A DNA stretch of 64,000 nucleotides from Maylandia zebra (Eukaryota > Chordata > Actinopteri > Cichliformes > Cichlidae): positions 35,069,033 to 35,133,032 of the forward strand of contig NC_135170.1 of assembly GCF_041146795.1 (NCBI RefSeq). The letters are read 5' to 3'. Shown piece after piece: positions 49,401-64,000 of this stretch. The position numbers were made by a program, and so were the translations under genes. The notes beneath the pieces were generated by a model. It was not told where the DNA came from. It made no database searches and was given only the letters and a program-made list of their open reading frames with translations. Position 1 is the stretch's first letter. Each line of letters starts with the position of its first letter.

Positions 49401-50588
49401 CGCTTCAAGGCAGTTTTTACAATTTTAATAAATACCATTTTAATTCATATATTTCCTATTTTACATAAACGATTTAATCTCTTAAGCGTGTGCTGTAGAA
49501 ATAAAACTTTAAGTTCTTCACAATGAGCAACTTCTTCAAAGTCCCATCAAAACACCAAAGGAGGGAATATTTGTGTTTTTGTTATAGCTCATTCTTCCAG
49601 TCCAGTCTTTTCGTCACCCACCTGTAGTTTGTCACAAATGTTGCACCAACCATTCAGACGTCGGCTGAAAACAGAACATCCCAAACACAGTAAAAGAAAA
49701 AAGAAAAGCAAGTCACTAACAGCACTGCCGCCCTCTTGTGTTCAATACTGGTACTACACCAGCCCCGGGACAGCTGGCTGGACGTGTTTGCGTCTCACAA
49801 ATTAAATCTTCTGCTGCTTTGAGGGCCGTTTGACAAGCTACAGCTACAGCCTGCAGTGGAGGAAAGCCTCAAGAAATAAAACCAAGAAAATCTTAATTCA
49901 TTAAACCAACTGTTGCTGTGACAGCAGGTAAAACTCACCTGTCTGAAAATAACCTTTTCTTCAGCACATCAGCGGGACGGTACCTGCGCACCGAGCTCAG
50001 GTGTAACTCATTAGTCCTGATGGCTGCTCCTCCAGCATGTCATCATGAGGAATACCAGCTGATTGGAGCTGGGCACGTGGACTGCTGTTTGTTTGTTTTT
50101 TATATAAACAGCGACAGAAATATTGAAAACGTGAAAACACGTTTCAGTTTGAGAAAAAAAAAAGACTTCAGATGAAGCACAAACCAACCGTCCTGAGCCT
50201 GGTTCTCAGAGTGGTAACAGGCGACTTTACCTGACTATATAAATCATATTCATACATCCAGGGAGGCCCCGGAGATTCAAACCAACAATCTCATGGTTCA
50301 CCTGATACAGACATGAAACCAACCTCTGAGCCTATGAAAGAACAAAACCTCAAGTATTGTTTAAACAGAAAGTAAAGAGACTACATGAAACATTAGAAAC
50401 CAGAGTGAAGTGTGATCACCGTTTAGTTTCCTGATGAGCGAGAAAGTGACTGAAAAAGAACACCAAGGTTTTTATTCGATCGTAAACATCTTCTGTTCCT
50501 AATTAAAGGAATATTTCATCCTTGCAGCAAATATTTCGTTTCCTCAGTGATGTTTAACGTATGTAGGAATCAGATCAGGAGACGAAGC
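46500..50588. other. xylt1 3' UTR and intergenic space to kat8
   Basis: Possible xylt1 poly(A) signals AATAAA occur at 47092-47097, 48375-48380 and 48569-48574; which is used cannot be told. No exon-like frame was recognised between xylt1 and kat8, which converge. Confidence 0.5.
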
Positions 50589-50607
50589 TTTATTTTAGAG
50601 ATTTATT
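50589..50607 (-). promoter_or_regulatory. candidate kat8 polyadenylation signals
   Basis: Two AATAAA hexamers on the minus strand (50602-50607 and 50589-50594) lie about 90-105 bases past the kat8 stop codon. Confidence 0.65.
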
Positions 50608-50696
50608 TTAAAAAATACAGACAGGAGAGACTAAAAATTATGTACAGTAGTGACACGAGCGCCCGGTGGGTGATCACACGTCGGCGGCTCCGTTCC

Positions 50697-56450
<5,754 letters not shown>

Positions 56451-56521
56451 AACCTCCGAGGTTTAAAAACAGCCACACACGTCTGCGTAGTTTAAAGAGG
56501 GGCTTAACAGGACAAAGTGCC

Positions 56522-56583
56522 AAGATGGCGCAGGTTACGATCCGCCTCTTTCACGGTAAAGTAACTGCATCTCCCATGATCCT
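56522..56583 (-). promoter_or_regulatory. candidate kat8 core promoter with YY1-like and ZNF143-like sites
   Basis: Seventy to 130 bases upstream of the kat8 ATG lie AAGATGGCG (56522-56530), the YY1 core often found at vertebrate start sites, and ACTGCATCTCCCATGATCC (from 56564), resembling the ZNF143/THAP11 pattern ACTACAnnTCCCAnnATnC. Both are common in promoters of housekeeping genes. Calls are by motif only. Confidence 0.5.
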
Positions 56584-56624
56584 TAGCGCTGTGACGTTGG
56601 CGATTTCGCCTCACTGCTTAACGG

Positions 56625-56626
<2 letters not shown>

Positions 56627-56684
<58 letters not shown>
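56627..56684. repeat. (TA)n microsatellite
   Basis: About 28 TA units in the kat8 5' flank. Confidence 0.95.
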
Positions 56685-56689
<5 letters not shown>

Positions 56690-57997
56690 TTATAATTTTC
56701 TAATGAATATTCACTTGTTGAGACTTGATTTAAGCAAAAGCTCAGGAATACACTAAAAAAGATGGTTCATAACTCCCCCAGGTCAAAGTCTGTCAGTACA
56801 ATGGAAGAGTAGCTTATTACTATTATTGGGTTTTCTTTGGGGGTTTTTTTACACTTCACATCAGTTTTTGATTTGAGGTAAATAAATACTTTAAATGTAA
56901 TAAATGAAATGGTACCTAGTGATCGTGTTGTGCATGCAGTTTTAAATTATAGTACCATATGTTTATCAAACTGACATTAACAGTGAAGTTTATGTTGATA
57001 AGTCCTGCTCAGTGACTGCAGATCTGTTCACAGATCTTTTTATTCTTACGTTTGTTCCCTGTTTGCTGAGCAGAGTAAAAAAAGCTGAGTGAAAATCATC
57101 CCCTCAACTGCCAGGCCATGGAGACAAACACATCACAGCAAGATGTCAAGCTGGAGTTCACCTAAAGTGTAACAGTCGTGTGCCAGAGTTTCAGAAAGAG
57201 TTTGAGTTTTCCAGTATTGCTGCACTGTTGGTAGTTTAAGGTGGATCAAAGTTTTGCTGCATATTTTAAAGGCAAAGTCAAACTATCTTCTTATGCTTCT
57301 TAAAACTCTTCGTTTGCCCACTGTTACCCTCTGGATTTGACACGTGCTTGTCTACCTGCCACTACGCTTTTTAAGCCAGTCATTCTACATTTGTTTGCTT
57401 TGATGCAGATAACACACTGCTGTATGTGTCAGTCTAATGCGACAATCTGAGAAAGATGTTCGATCGAGAGGTGTTTCCTATCAGGTCTGAAAGTCTGAAA
57501 TCATATCTCAATCCAGGAACCCATCAGCTCTCACTGAGGCTTTTCAGAACTTTAGGTCTGACAACAGACATCCAGTTAATGGTTATCAAAGGCAGACTTC
57601 CTGTTTGGTGCAGCAGGCATACTAACACAGACACTCAGCCTCTCTACCGTCAGTTTTCTCTCCGGTACCTGGTTGCAGCACTTTAATGCAATATCAGTAT
57701 ATCACAGAGGGTCCACATACAAGTTATTTACTGTACTAAGAGAAAAACACCAAAGCTGCCATCCAGAGAAATTTGGATTTGTACTTCTTTTAATTTATAT
57801 AGTGCCACAACATAAAGCAACAACCATCTGGACCCGATAGCGTGCGTGAAAGTGCGTACCAAAGCGCAGGGTGATGGCGATGGACAGGAGGATGGGACAC
57901 TACAGTGAACGTCTTTTCTGCTGCAGGACTTTGATCTATGCACACTGACAATGGAGGCACATGTAAGTTTGTTCATTGGCCCTCCTGTCGCCCTTTG
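56685..57997. other. intergenic between kat8 and rnf25
   Basis: Contains the rnf25 3' UTR and distal kat8 5' flank. No exact AATAAA was found close to the rnf25 stop. No other gene seen. Confidence 0.55.
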
Positions 57998-58651
57998 TCA
58001 TAGCACCTCCTCTCTTCCCCTCTCCACCACCTTCTGCTGGAAGCCCCTGCCGTGACCACGACGGGGACCGCCTCCTCTGCCGCACAGGTTATTGGCTCCT
58101 CCTCTGCTCCTGGAGCCACGATCGTCCCAGTGGTGCCGTGCAGGTCCAGCAGCCCCGGAGTGTGGGGCAGGTCTGTAGTGGCCTCTTCTCCGTCCACGAT
58201 GGCCTCGACTGCCTGCAGAGTCTGCAGCATCTTTTGGGAACTCTGTTTCCAAACCCGACTGACATGTGGGCACCTGCGCCTCTTGTTCCATTGCCTTGAC
58301 ACCCCCGTCCGTCTTTGAGGGACATAGTTCTGGGTTTCCTTGCACCTGTTGGCCACGATTACCCTGAGCTTTAGCTGGCTTCTCAGTACAGTCTGAAGAC
58401 AGAGAGAGTTTGTCCAGGTCCTCTGCGATGGGGGCGACTCTCTCGTAATGGGGTCTGGACCTTCCTCCTCTTCTCTGCCCCCTCACCTGGTGCTGATGCC
58501 TCTGTCCCAGAACACCTTTACAGTGGGAAAGCCCGGGAACAGACTGGTCTGCTTTGTCACCAGTTTCAGCAGGAACGTTAGAGGCTGAGGAGATTGGAGG
58601 GCCTGGAGGCTCATCGGCATCCAGATTTCCATTTTCAGCAGCAGGTGGAGC
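57998..58651 (-). CDS. rnf25: rnf25 terminal coding exon 10
   Basis: 217 codons plus stop (57998-58000). Proline/acidic start (APPAAENGNLDADEPPGPPI), a central EDLDKLSLSSDCTEKP, and an RG-rich end with GGANNLCGRGGGPRRGHGRG. The acceptor ACATTCGTAG keeps phase 0 from exon 9. Confidence 0.88.
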   Translation of the reverse strand, partial: APPAAENGNLDADEPPGPPISSASNVPAETGDKADQSVPGLSHCKGVLGQRHQHQVRGQRRGGRSRPHYERVAPIAEDLDKLSLSSDCTEKPAKAQGNRGQQVQGNPELCPSKTDGGVKAMEQEAQVPTCQSGLETEFPKDAADSAGSRGHRGRRRGHYRPAPHSGAAGPARHHWDDRGSRSRGGANNLCGRGGGPRRGHGRGFQQKVVERGREEVL

Positions 58652-61600
58652 CTACGAATGTCAAAAAAAAATTATACATTGAATACATTCAAAACATCGT
58701 TTAACACATTAAAGTCAACGTGTTCTGCTTGTTTCCGGTTACCAAGTGGTGTTTGTTCCTCTTTCTCTAAAGCAACTCTTCTGATTGGCTGCTCCTTTCT
58801 CTCTCTCTGCCTGACATGACCATATAAAGTAAATCCCCTCTGGATGACATCACACAGAGCCAAGAGTAGAAAAAAACTGTGTGAAACTGAGTGTTTTGTT
58901 CACAAGGATTACTCTGATCTTCTCTGAACTCAGGCATGTGCGGTCAGGGTCACAACGCATCCTTCGCCATTACCCCCGTTTACACTCGTAAACGTCCCCG
59001 CAAACCACTGCAGACAGGGACCGAGTGCCTCACACACATTCTTACCTCGTTGATGTGGATGAGAAAGCGGTTGGACTCCACTTCGGGGTCAATGATCCCT
59101 CCTCTAGACCTCTGACTTTCCAAGAGCTTCTGGAGTTCACGCCACTTCTGCTGGAAGTCTGAACCGATCGCTGCCTCGTCGAGCTGACAGGAGAAACACG
59201 AAGCCCGGTAACGTTTACTGGCGAAATCAGACAAACATCCGTTAACAGGTGAATTAAGAACGAGCTTTACCTCGGGCAGCTGAGGTGCGGGAGACGACAG
59301 AAGCTGAGTAACATCGTACGTCAGCGGCTCTCTGCACACCGGGCACACCACGGTGAGCTCCTGTCAGAAGAATCAAAGGCAGAGTCAGAAAGTCTCAAAG
59401 TGATTAATCATCCGTGCAGCTGCTGACGTCTGACCTGGTGGTCCGCTCTGTCTCTGGTCTTGTCCTCCTCCAGCTCCTTCTCCCTCTGCTGGAGCTCCCT
59501 CTCAGAGTGGCTCACGTAGCGGCCGAGGCAGTGTGAGTGGAAGTAGTGGTAGCAGCTCGTCTTGGTGAACGTCTCTCCCTCCTGACAACCAAAGCATGAA
59601 TGACTTTACTCATGACTCGTTCCACTAGACTCTACTCCATCTCTGTCGTTTTCCAGTACGACTGAGTACCACCTAATGTGCTTGGGGTTGTTATAGCAAC
59701 ATGGCCAAAAGTCCTGTGACTTCATTTGTATTTGACACAAACAACAACAATGGAGGGCGTTGGGGCGGTGATAAGCATCTGGACTGCGTGTGGAACCTTT
59801 TCTCTCACTGCTGGGTTTGATTTTTGTGAAAGAGTCGCCCTCCTGACTCATCGAGCGATGCTCCTGACTGGCCAATCGGCAGCATGCAACCTGCTGATGT
59901 CACATTTTCAGATTTTCTCAGATCGTTCGGAAGTAGGTACACTAGGTACTAAAAAAGTACCTGAGAACAGGTACTAATGGAAAACCCTAAAAATGAGTCG
60001 AGTCGAGCTGATCTGAGTAGATACTATGTCAGGCACCACCTACAGAACAAATGGTCACAAAAAATGTTCAGGCGTCTCTTTCTGGGTCAGGATTGAATAT
60101 CCAACACAACAAATTCAAGACAAAAACAAAAGTCTTTGTCCTAATTGTGTCACTTTCACAGAGGCGAGCACCAGAGATGCTGACCTGTTAAACAAGTTGT
60201 TCACGTTTATTCATGCCAGCTAACTAGATGATGATGATGATGATGCTGATGGCTCTCTCTGTGACACCAAGCTGCAAACAAGCGAGGTGGAGAGTAAGCA
60301 GATGGTCGCCGTGCTTTAAGCCCCGCCCTGCAGCGCTCTGATGTAGACACGAGGAGAAGCGTGACACCGTGTTGAAGTATAACCGCTCGACCACCATGTT
60401 TGACCACGTTCAGCACAAACACCAGGACGCTAGCCTGCACGCTCAGTTATCTGAGTGTTTTGTAATCCTGTTTAATCAGCTGCCATAAAAAAATAAACCC
60501 CCACAGCACAGATGTTCCTGGTAAATAATTTACTTGTAATTTTAATGGCCCAGTTCCACCCACCCACCCACCCACGCACCACAGGCAGCAGGTACCCATT
60601 TCCTGTGAGTGGGTCCTCCACCCTTTTCCCTGAGAATCATAGTGTCAGACATGGAGGTGCTGATTCTCTCTGACAGGTGGAGGTTCTTGTTTGATGAAGC
60701 CACAGAACCACGTCATCTGCACAAAGCACAGACGCTATGCTGAGGCCACCAAAGCGTTTGTCCATAAACGTCACAGAACAGGTGACACAGGGCAGCGCTG
60801 CTGGATCCAACACCCGCCGAGAACAAGCCCGACAGAGTCCAAACCAAACTCTCGCTGCAGCCGTACGGAGACGGCAATCAGAGGAACAAGAGCAGGCATG
60901 GAGACACGAGCAACACGGTCAGAGCTGAAATGACCTCTAAACGCAAGCTGAGGTAAGACTTAGACAACAAAGAGCTGTGACTAAGACCACAAGTGTACAA
61001 ACAGCCCCGTGGGAAGCATTCAACACAGGAATGTGGCCACATTCAAAGAGGGAACTCCAAACTCTGATGGAGGGAAGCGACTCACCTTAAAGCCGTAGAG
61101 ACAAATGACACAGTTCCCATGAGGAATATTGCTTTCAGTCAGGATTTCTTTAGCTTTCTGCAGGAGAAAGATCAGAGCAAGACTTTAAGATAAACCCAGC
61201 GAAATGACACATTTTATCCTAATGAGAAACAAACAGCACGTATAACAACCTCAATGAGCTGATACAACATGGGCGAACCCAGACAGGACTGAGCCTCGAG
61301 CTGAAGACACTTTTGGACACTAAGAGAGAAGAATCAGAGGGTTTTACACTCAGTGCTGAGAGTTTGTGAGCAGAAGGGACTGACGCTGGGAGATGAGTCA
61401 CTTCCTCACCTGTTGAGTTTGTCATCAGAAAGCCCGCGGGGGTTCCGGATGGAGATCCCCGGAGACGATGAGGGATACTAAACACAGAAGAAGAAAACAC
61501 TCATTTCAGTTCAGTGAAAACTGCAGAAAGATGTCAGCTGTTCAATCAGTGCAGAGTGTGATGTGACCATGAACCGTGACCGTGAGATTTGTTAACAAAA

Positions 61601-63071
61601 ATGTAAAAATGAGCTTTTTTATCCCTCACAGCACATGACTGTTAATAAACCGTCCACTAACGGTCTTCTGTGCGTTTCTGTCTCGGAGTTAACAAACGTT
61701 TCTGCGAGCTGAGCCGGTGAAAGGCGAACCTGCTGATCGAGGCTCAAAGTCAGCGTGAGCCGGACGAACTGTGAGACGGAGTCCTCGGCTGTGGACGGGT
61801 ACAGGTCCAGGCTCACCTCCCAGCCCCTGAAACAAAAACAAAACTGCATCACCGATCACAGAACCTCCCACCAAACTCTGTCGAGCTGACATCACTTCCT
61901 CCAAACACAGTCAGAAGCATTAAAAGAGAGACACTCTCAGAGTCCTGAAGTCAAACTTTTTAAATTTAAAGATGATTTTTTCCCCAACTTTTATGGAAAA
62001 AAAACTTTTTAAACTAATTTGAGGCAAAATCTGAATTTGTTTTAAAGTGCGTTTTACTCAGACTTGTGATTCTCTTGGAGCTTTGGTACGTAGCAGTCTG
62101 TGTCAAATATGATCATCAATGCCACAACTCCAGATGTGGTAAACCGCTGGCCACATCTGGAACTCCTTCGTGTCTCCTCTGATCATCGAAAGTAAAATGA
62201 ATGAAGGCTAATGATTCAAAAGGAATTCTCTAATTCTGCAATTAGAGAATATTCACAAATGGAAAACATTCAAAACATCATCCACTCTTCCAGGAGTAGA
62301 GGAAACTAAGCCATAGCAACATGGCAAAGCTGCGTGGGAAGAAACAAGACTTCAGGAGCAACGTCGTCTGGACTGACTAGAACAAAGTGCACCACAAACA
62401 CCTCAGGCCAGCTGTCAGCACGTGGTGGGTGAAGATGATGATGATGATTTGAACACCTTGCAGTTACTGAGTGGACCATAAACTCTTCTGTACATCAAAG
62501 TGTTCTAGAGTGTGAGACCATCTGACCCACAGCTAAAGCTTGGACCAAACTCGGTTTTGGATTATCCCAGAGCAGCAAATCTCCAAACAAGGAGCTGCAG
62601 TGATCCAGAGTCCACACCTCAGGCTGAGCTGGGACCTTCAGAGAGCCAAGAGCACTAACTTCCTCCAAATGATGACATTTAACACCTGTACAAGTCTCAC
62701 CTGTCCAACACCAACCAGCACTAAAGCTAACCCAGCTGCTGTTAGCTCACCTGTCCTCTCTCGTGTCCACCTGCAGCTCGTCCAGGTAGATGGACTGCAG
62801 CACCTCGATCTCAGACTGGACGCTGCGGACAAGAAAACAGCGCAGTTAGTGTGTGCGGCTGAATCTCTGCGACATTTCATAACCGGCTAAAATTAGCGTT
62901 AGCATTTTAGCTCGACACAGCAGCAGACCTGCGGTCAGATTTTACTGCGCGGCGGCACCGAGCGGGTTAGCCGCGGGTCACACACACGCGGACACGACAT
63001 TAGAGAAGCTTAGTAGTCACACTTCACACACTCATCCAACAAACTCACTCGCACTCGGCCGCCGTCATCAT
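57998..63071 (-). CDS. rnf25: E3 ubiquitin-protein ligase RNF25 (AO7), 10 coding exons, 476 aa
   Basis: A RWD-RING E3 ligase; the mammalian protein works with UBE2D/UBE2E enzymes, has been linked to NF-kB p65 and acts with RNF14 on stalled ribosomes. Coding exons (minus order): 63071-63049, 62822-62751, 61826-61730, 61477-61410, 61319-61250, 61157-61086, 59581-59435, 59360-59271, 59183-59046, 58651-57998; phases agree throughout. RWD domain about 8-115 (EIEVLQSIYLDELQVDTRED, GWEVSLDLYPSTAEDS, the YPSS-PGISIRNPRGLSDDKL segment). RING: C126, C129, C144, H146, H149 (or H151), C152, C189, C192, with a long helix-like KELEEDKTRDRADHQ insert between the zinc pairs. The C-terminal region is Pro/Gly/Gln-rich and ends with an RG-rich stretch. 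Human RNF25 is 459 aa. The start is the first of two adjacent ATGs. Confidence 0.95.
58652..59045 (-). other. rnf25 intron 9
   Basis: A 394-bp intron with no gene. CTTCTGATTGGCTGC near 58789 echoes two segments in xylt1 intron 4. Confidence 0.7.
59046..59183 (-). CDS. rnf25: rnf25 coding exon 9
   Basis: LDEAAIGSDFQQKWRELQKL through GGIIDPEVESNRFLIHINE. Acceptor TTCTCCTGTCAG; donor GAG|GTAAGA. Confidence 0.94.
59271..59360 (-). CDS. rnf25: rnf25 coding exon 8
   Basis: ELTVVCPVCREPLTYDVTQL closes the RING (C189, C192). The donor is GAG|GTAAAG, phase 0. Confidence 0.95.
59435..59581 (-). CDS. rnf25: rnf25 coding exon 7
   Basis: GETFTKTSCYHYFHSHCLGR, then the charged helix RELQQREKELEEDKTRDRAD: middle RING ligands. 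The donor is CAG|GTCAGA. Confidence 0.95.
59582..61085 (-). other. rnf25 intron 6 (1.5 kb)
   Basis: No exon recognised. Contains a short GAT array (60227-60244) and a CCCA array (60558-60574). Confidence 0.7.
61086..61157 (-). CDS. rnf25: rnf25 coding exon 6
   Basis: KAKEILTESNIPHGNCVICL, then YGFK: first RING zinc pair C126/C129. The donor is GTGAGT. Confidence 0.95.
61250..61319 (-). CDS. rnf25: rnf25 coding exon 5
   Basis: VQKCLQLEAQSCLGSPMLYQ, then LIE, the C-terminal RWD helix. The acceptor is TTCTCTCTTAG; the donor is GTTGTT, phase 0. Confidence 0.9.
61410..61477 (-). CDS. rnf25: rnf25 coding exon 4
   Basis: YPSSSPGISIRNPRGLSDDK with the RWD-typical YP motif. The donor is GTGAGG, phase 2. 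Confidence 0.94.
61730..61826 (-). CDS. rnf25: rnf25 coding exon 3
   Basis: GWEVSLDLYPSTAEDSVSQF, then VRLTLTLSLDQQ, RWD beta strands. The donor is GTTCGC, phase 0. Confidence 0.92.
61827..62750 (-). other. rnf25 intron 2
   Basis: A 924-bp intron, nothing recognised apart from a short GATGAT run near 62433. Confidence 0.7.
62751..62822 (-). CDS. rnf25: rnf25 coding exon 2
   Basis: VQSEIEVLQSIYLDELQVDT opens the RWD domain. The acceptor is GTCCGCAG; the donor AG|GTGAGC is in phase 2. Confidence 0.92.
63049..63071 (-). CDS. rnf25: rnf25 coding exon 1
   Basis: Only 23 nt: MMTAAEC plus two bases. The donor GA|GTGAGT is strong. Too short to call alone; accepted because phase and the RWD start in exon 2 fit. 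Confidence 0.8.
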
Positions 63072-63829
63072 GATGCTGTGCGAGCCGGCAACAGCTAGCT
63101 GTGGCTAACCGGAGGTTGCGTATACACAGACCTTTCAGAATAAAAGCATCGCAAAACAGACCGTGCTAAATACAATAAAACGTACAAGATATTTGTTGAC
63201 AGATTCTCAGACATTTATCACAGAAAACACCATACAATGAAAAACTACACTGAGGCTGTGAAACCTTTGGATCGTAGTGAAAAAAGCAACAAACTTCATG
63301 TGATATCGAACAAAGAGGAAACCACAGTGAGAGAGTCGGTGTGTTCAAAATATGTTTATGAAATAAAATATTTTTATTTAAAACGGATTCAAAACTCACT
63401 CATAAAATTACATTTAAAATTTTTGTTTTACCTTTTAAAACAAATTCAGAAAAACTGAAAATGTACATATATAAACGCAAATAATCCGTATTTATTTTAA
63501 TCCACAGACTGTAAGTATTGCTCTCTAGTGGTCACAGAACGCAACTGCAATTAATTTAATCTTATTAGTTTTGTTAATCCTAAAATTCTTGAAGGACTTG
63601 TGACTTCAAATGTTGAGAAATTCAAGTAACTTTTGAAAATACTAAAATATTGCAGTAATGTCTACTTAATGGGAAAAAATGTATGACTAAATGATTAAAT
63701 TATTTTTTAGTAATATCATTACGAAATCTATGATCAGCTGTACTTAATGTAAACTGATGTATGCAGTTCCCCAAATGACCAGCAGAGGGCAGACAACTCT
63801 CAAGATTTAATGTATAATGTCAAAACATG
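63072..63829. other. rnf25 5' flank, no further gene
   Basis: A GC-richer stretch around 62940-63120 is the likely rnf25 promoter. Beyond it the sequence is AT-rich with no gene. Confidence 0.5.
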
Positions 63830-64000
63830 TCTTGATGCATCTCAATCATCCAGGAAAGTAAATCTCCAAAAGTTGATTCTGTTCATCTGGACGTAGCGTT
63901 TTGTGGCAGAAACGTTTCGTCACTCATCCAGGTGACTTCTTCAGTCTCCGCTGACTGCAGGTTTCCCCAATCTTATAAACAGCACATTTGCATTGGAGAA
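63830..64000 (-). repeat. dispersed repeat, candidate Penelope-like element end, cut by the window
   Basis: Bases 63830-63900 match the reverse complement of 14742-14810. The continuation GAAACGTTTCGTCACTCATC, then CCAGGTGACTTCTTCAGTCT, resembles a sequence I recall from the 3' region of fish Penelope-like elements. The family is uncertain; that it is a repeat is supported by the in-window copy. Confidence 0.6.

Overview
The window is vertebrate nuclear DNA from a ray-finned fish, most likely a percomorph teleost. The species cannot be resolved by eye; a cichlid-like fish would fit. The evidence is intron-rich genes with GT-AG junctions, teleost-type LINE, SINE, MITE and hAT-like repeats, dinucleotide microsatellites, and a Gig2-type gene, a family described mainly from fish.

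Layout. 1-3.5 kb is repeat debris: an L2/CR1-like LINE tail, an RTE/Rex3-like LINE tail with a 12-bp target duplication, and a SINE-like tail. 3.78-5.02 kb (minus) holds a Gig2-like gene with a PARP-like domain. Its last exon, joined in phase, encodes a tail of about 23 Gly/Arg-rich pentapeptides made by a 15-bp minisatellite. 5.0-8.9 kb has no recognisable gene. 8.9-46.5 kb (plus) is xylt1, peptide O-xylosyltransferase 1, reconstructed as 11 coding exons with consistent phase (935 aa). Its introns carry two hAT-like non-autonomous transposons with perfect 8-bp target duplications, a smaller MITE, a tRNA-type SINE, microsatellites and several possible cis-regulatory patches. 50.6-56.5 kb (minus) is kat8 (MOF histone H4K16 acetyltransferase), 11 coding exons and 494 aa, with a third hAT-like element in intron 5. 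58.0-63.1 kb (minus) is rnf25 (RWD-RING E3 ubiquitin ligase), 10 coding exons and 476 aa. The window ends in a repeat whose relative lies, inverted, near 14.75 kb.

The genes do not form a pathway. xylt1 starts glycosaminoglycan chains in the Golgi, kat8 acts on chromatin, rnf25 is a ubiquitin ligase, and the Gig2-like gene belongs to an interferon-inducible antiviral family. rnf25 and kat8 lie in tandem on the minus strand; xylt1 converges on kat8 and diverges from the Gig2-like gene.

The most unusual feature is the Gig2-like PARP domain joined to a repetitive RG-rich tail. Exon joins were made by hand from splice signals and phase. Family assignments rest on recalled vertebrate homologues, and no database search was run.
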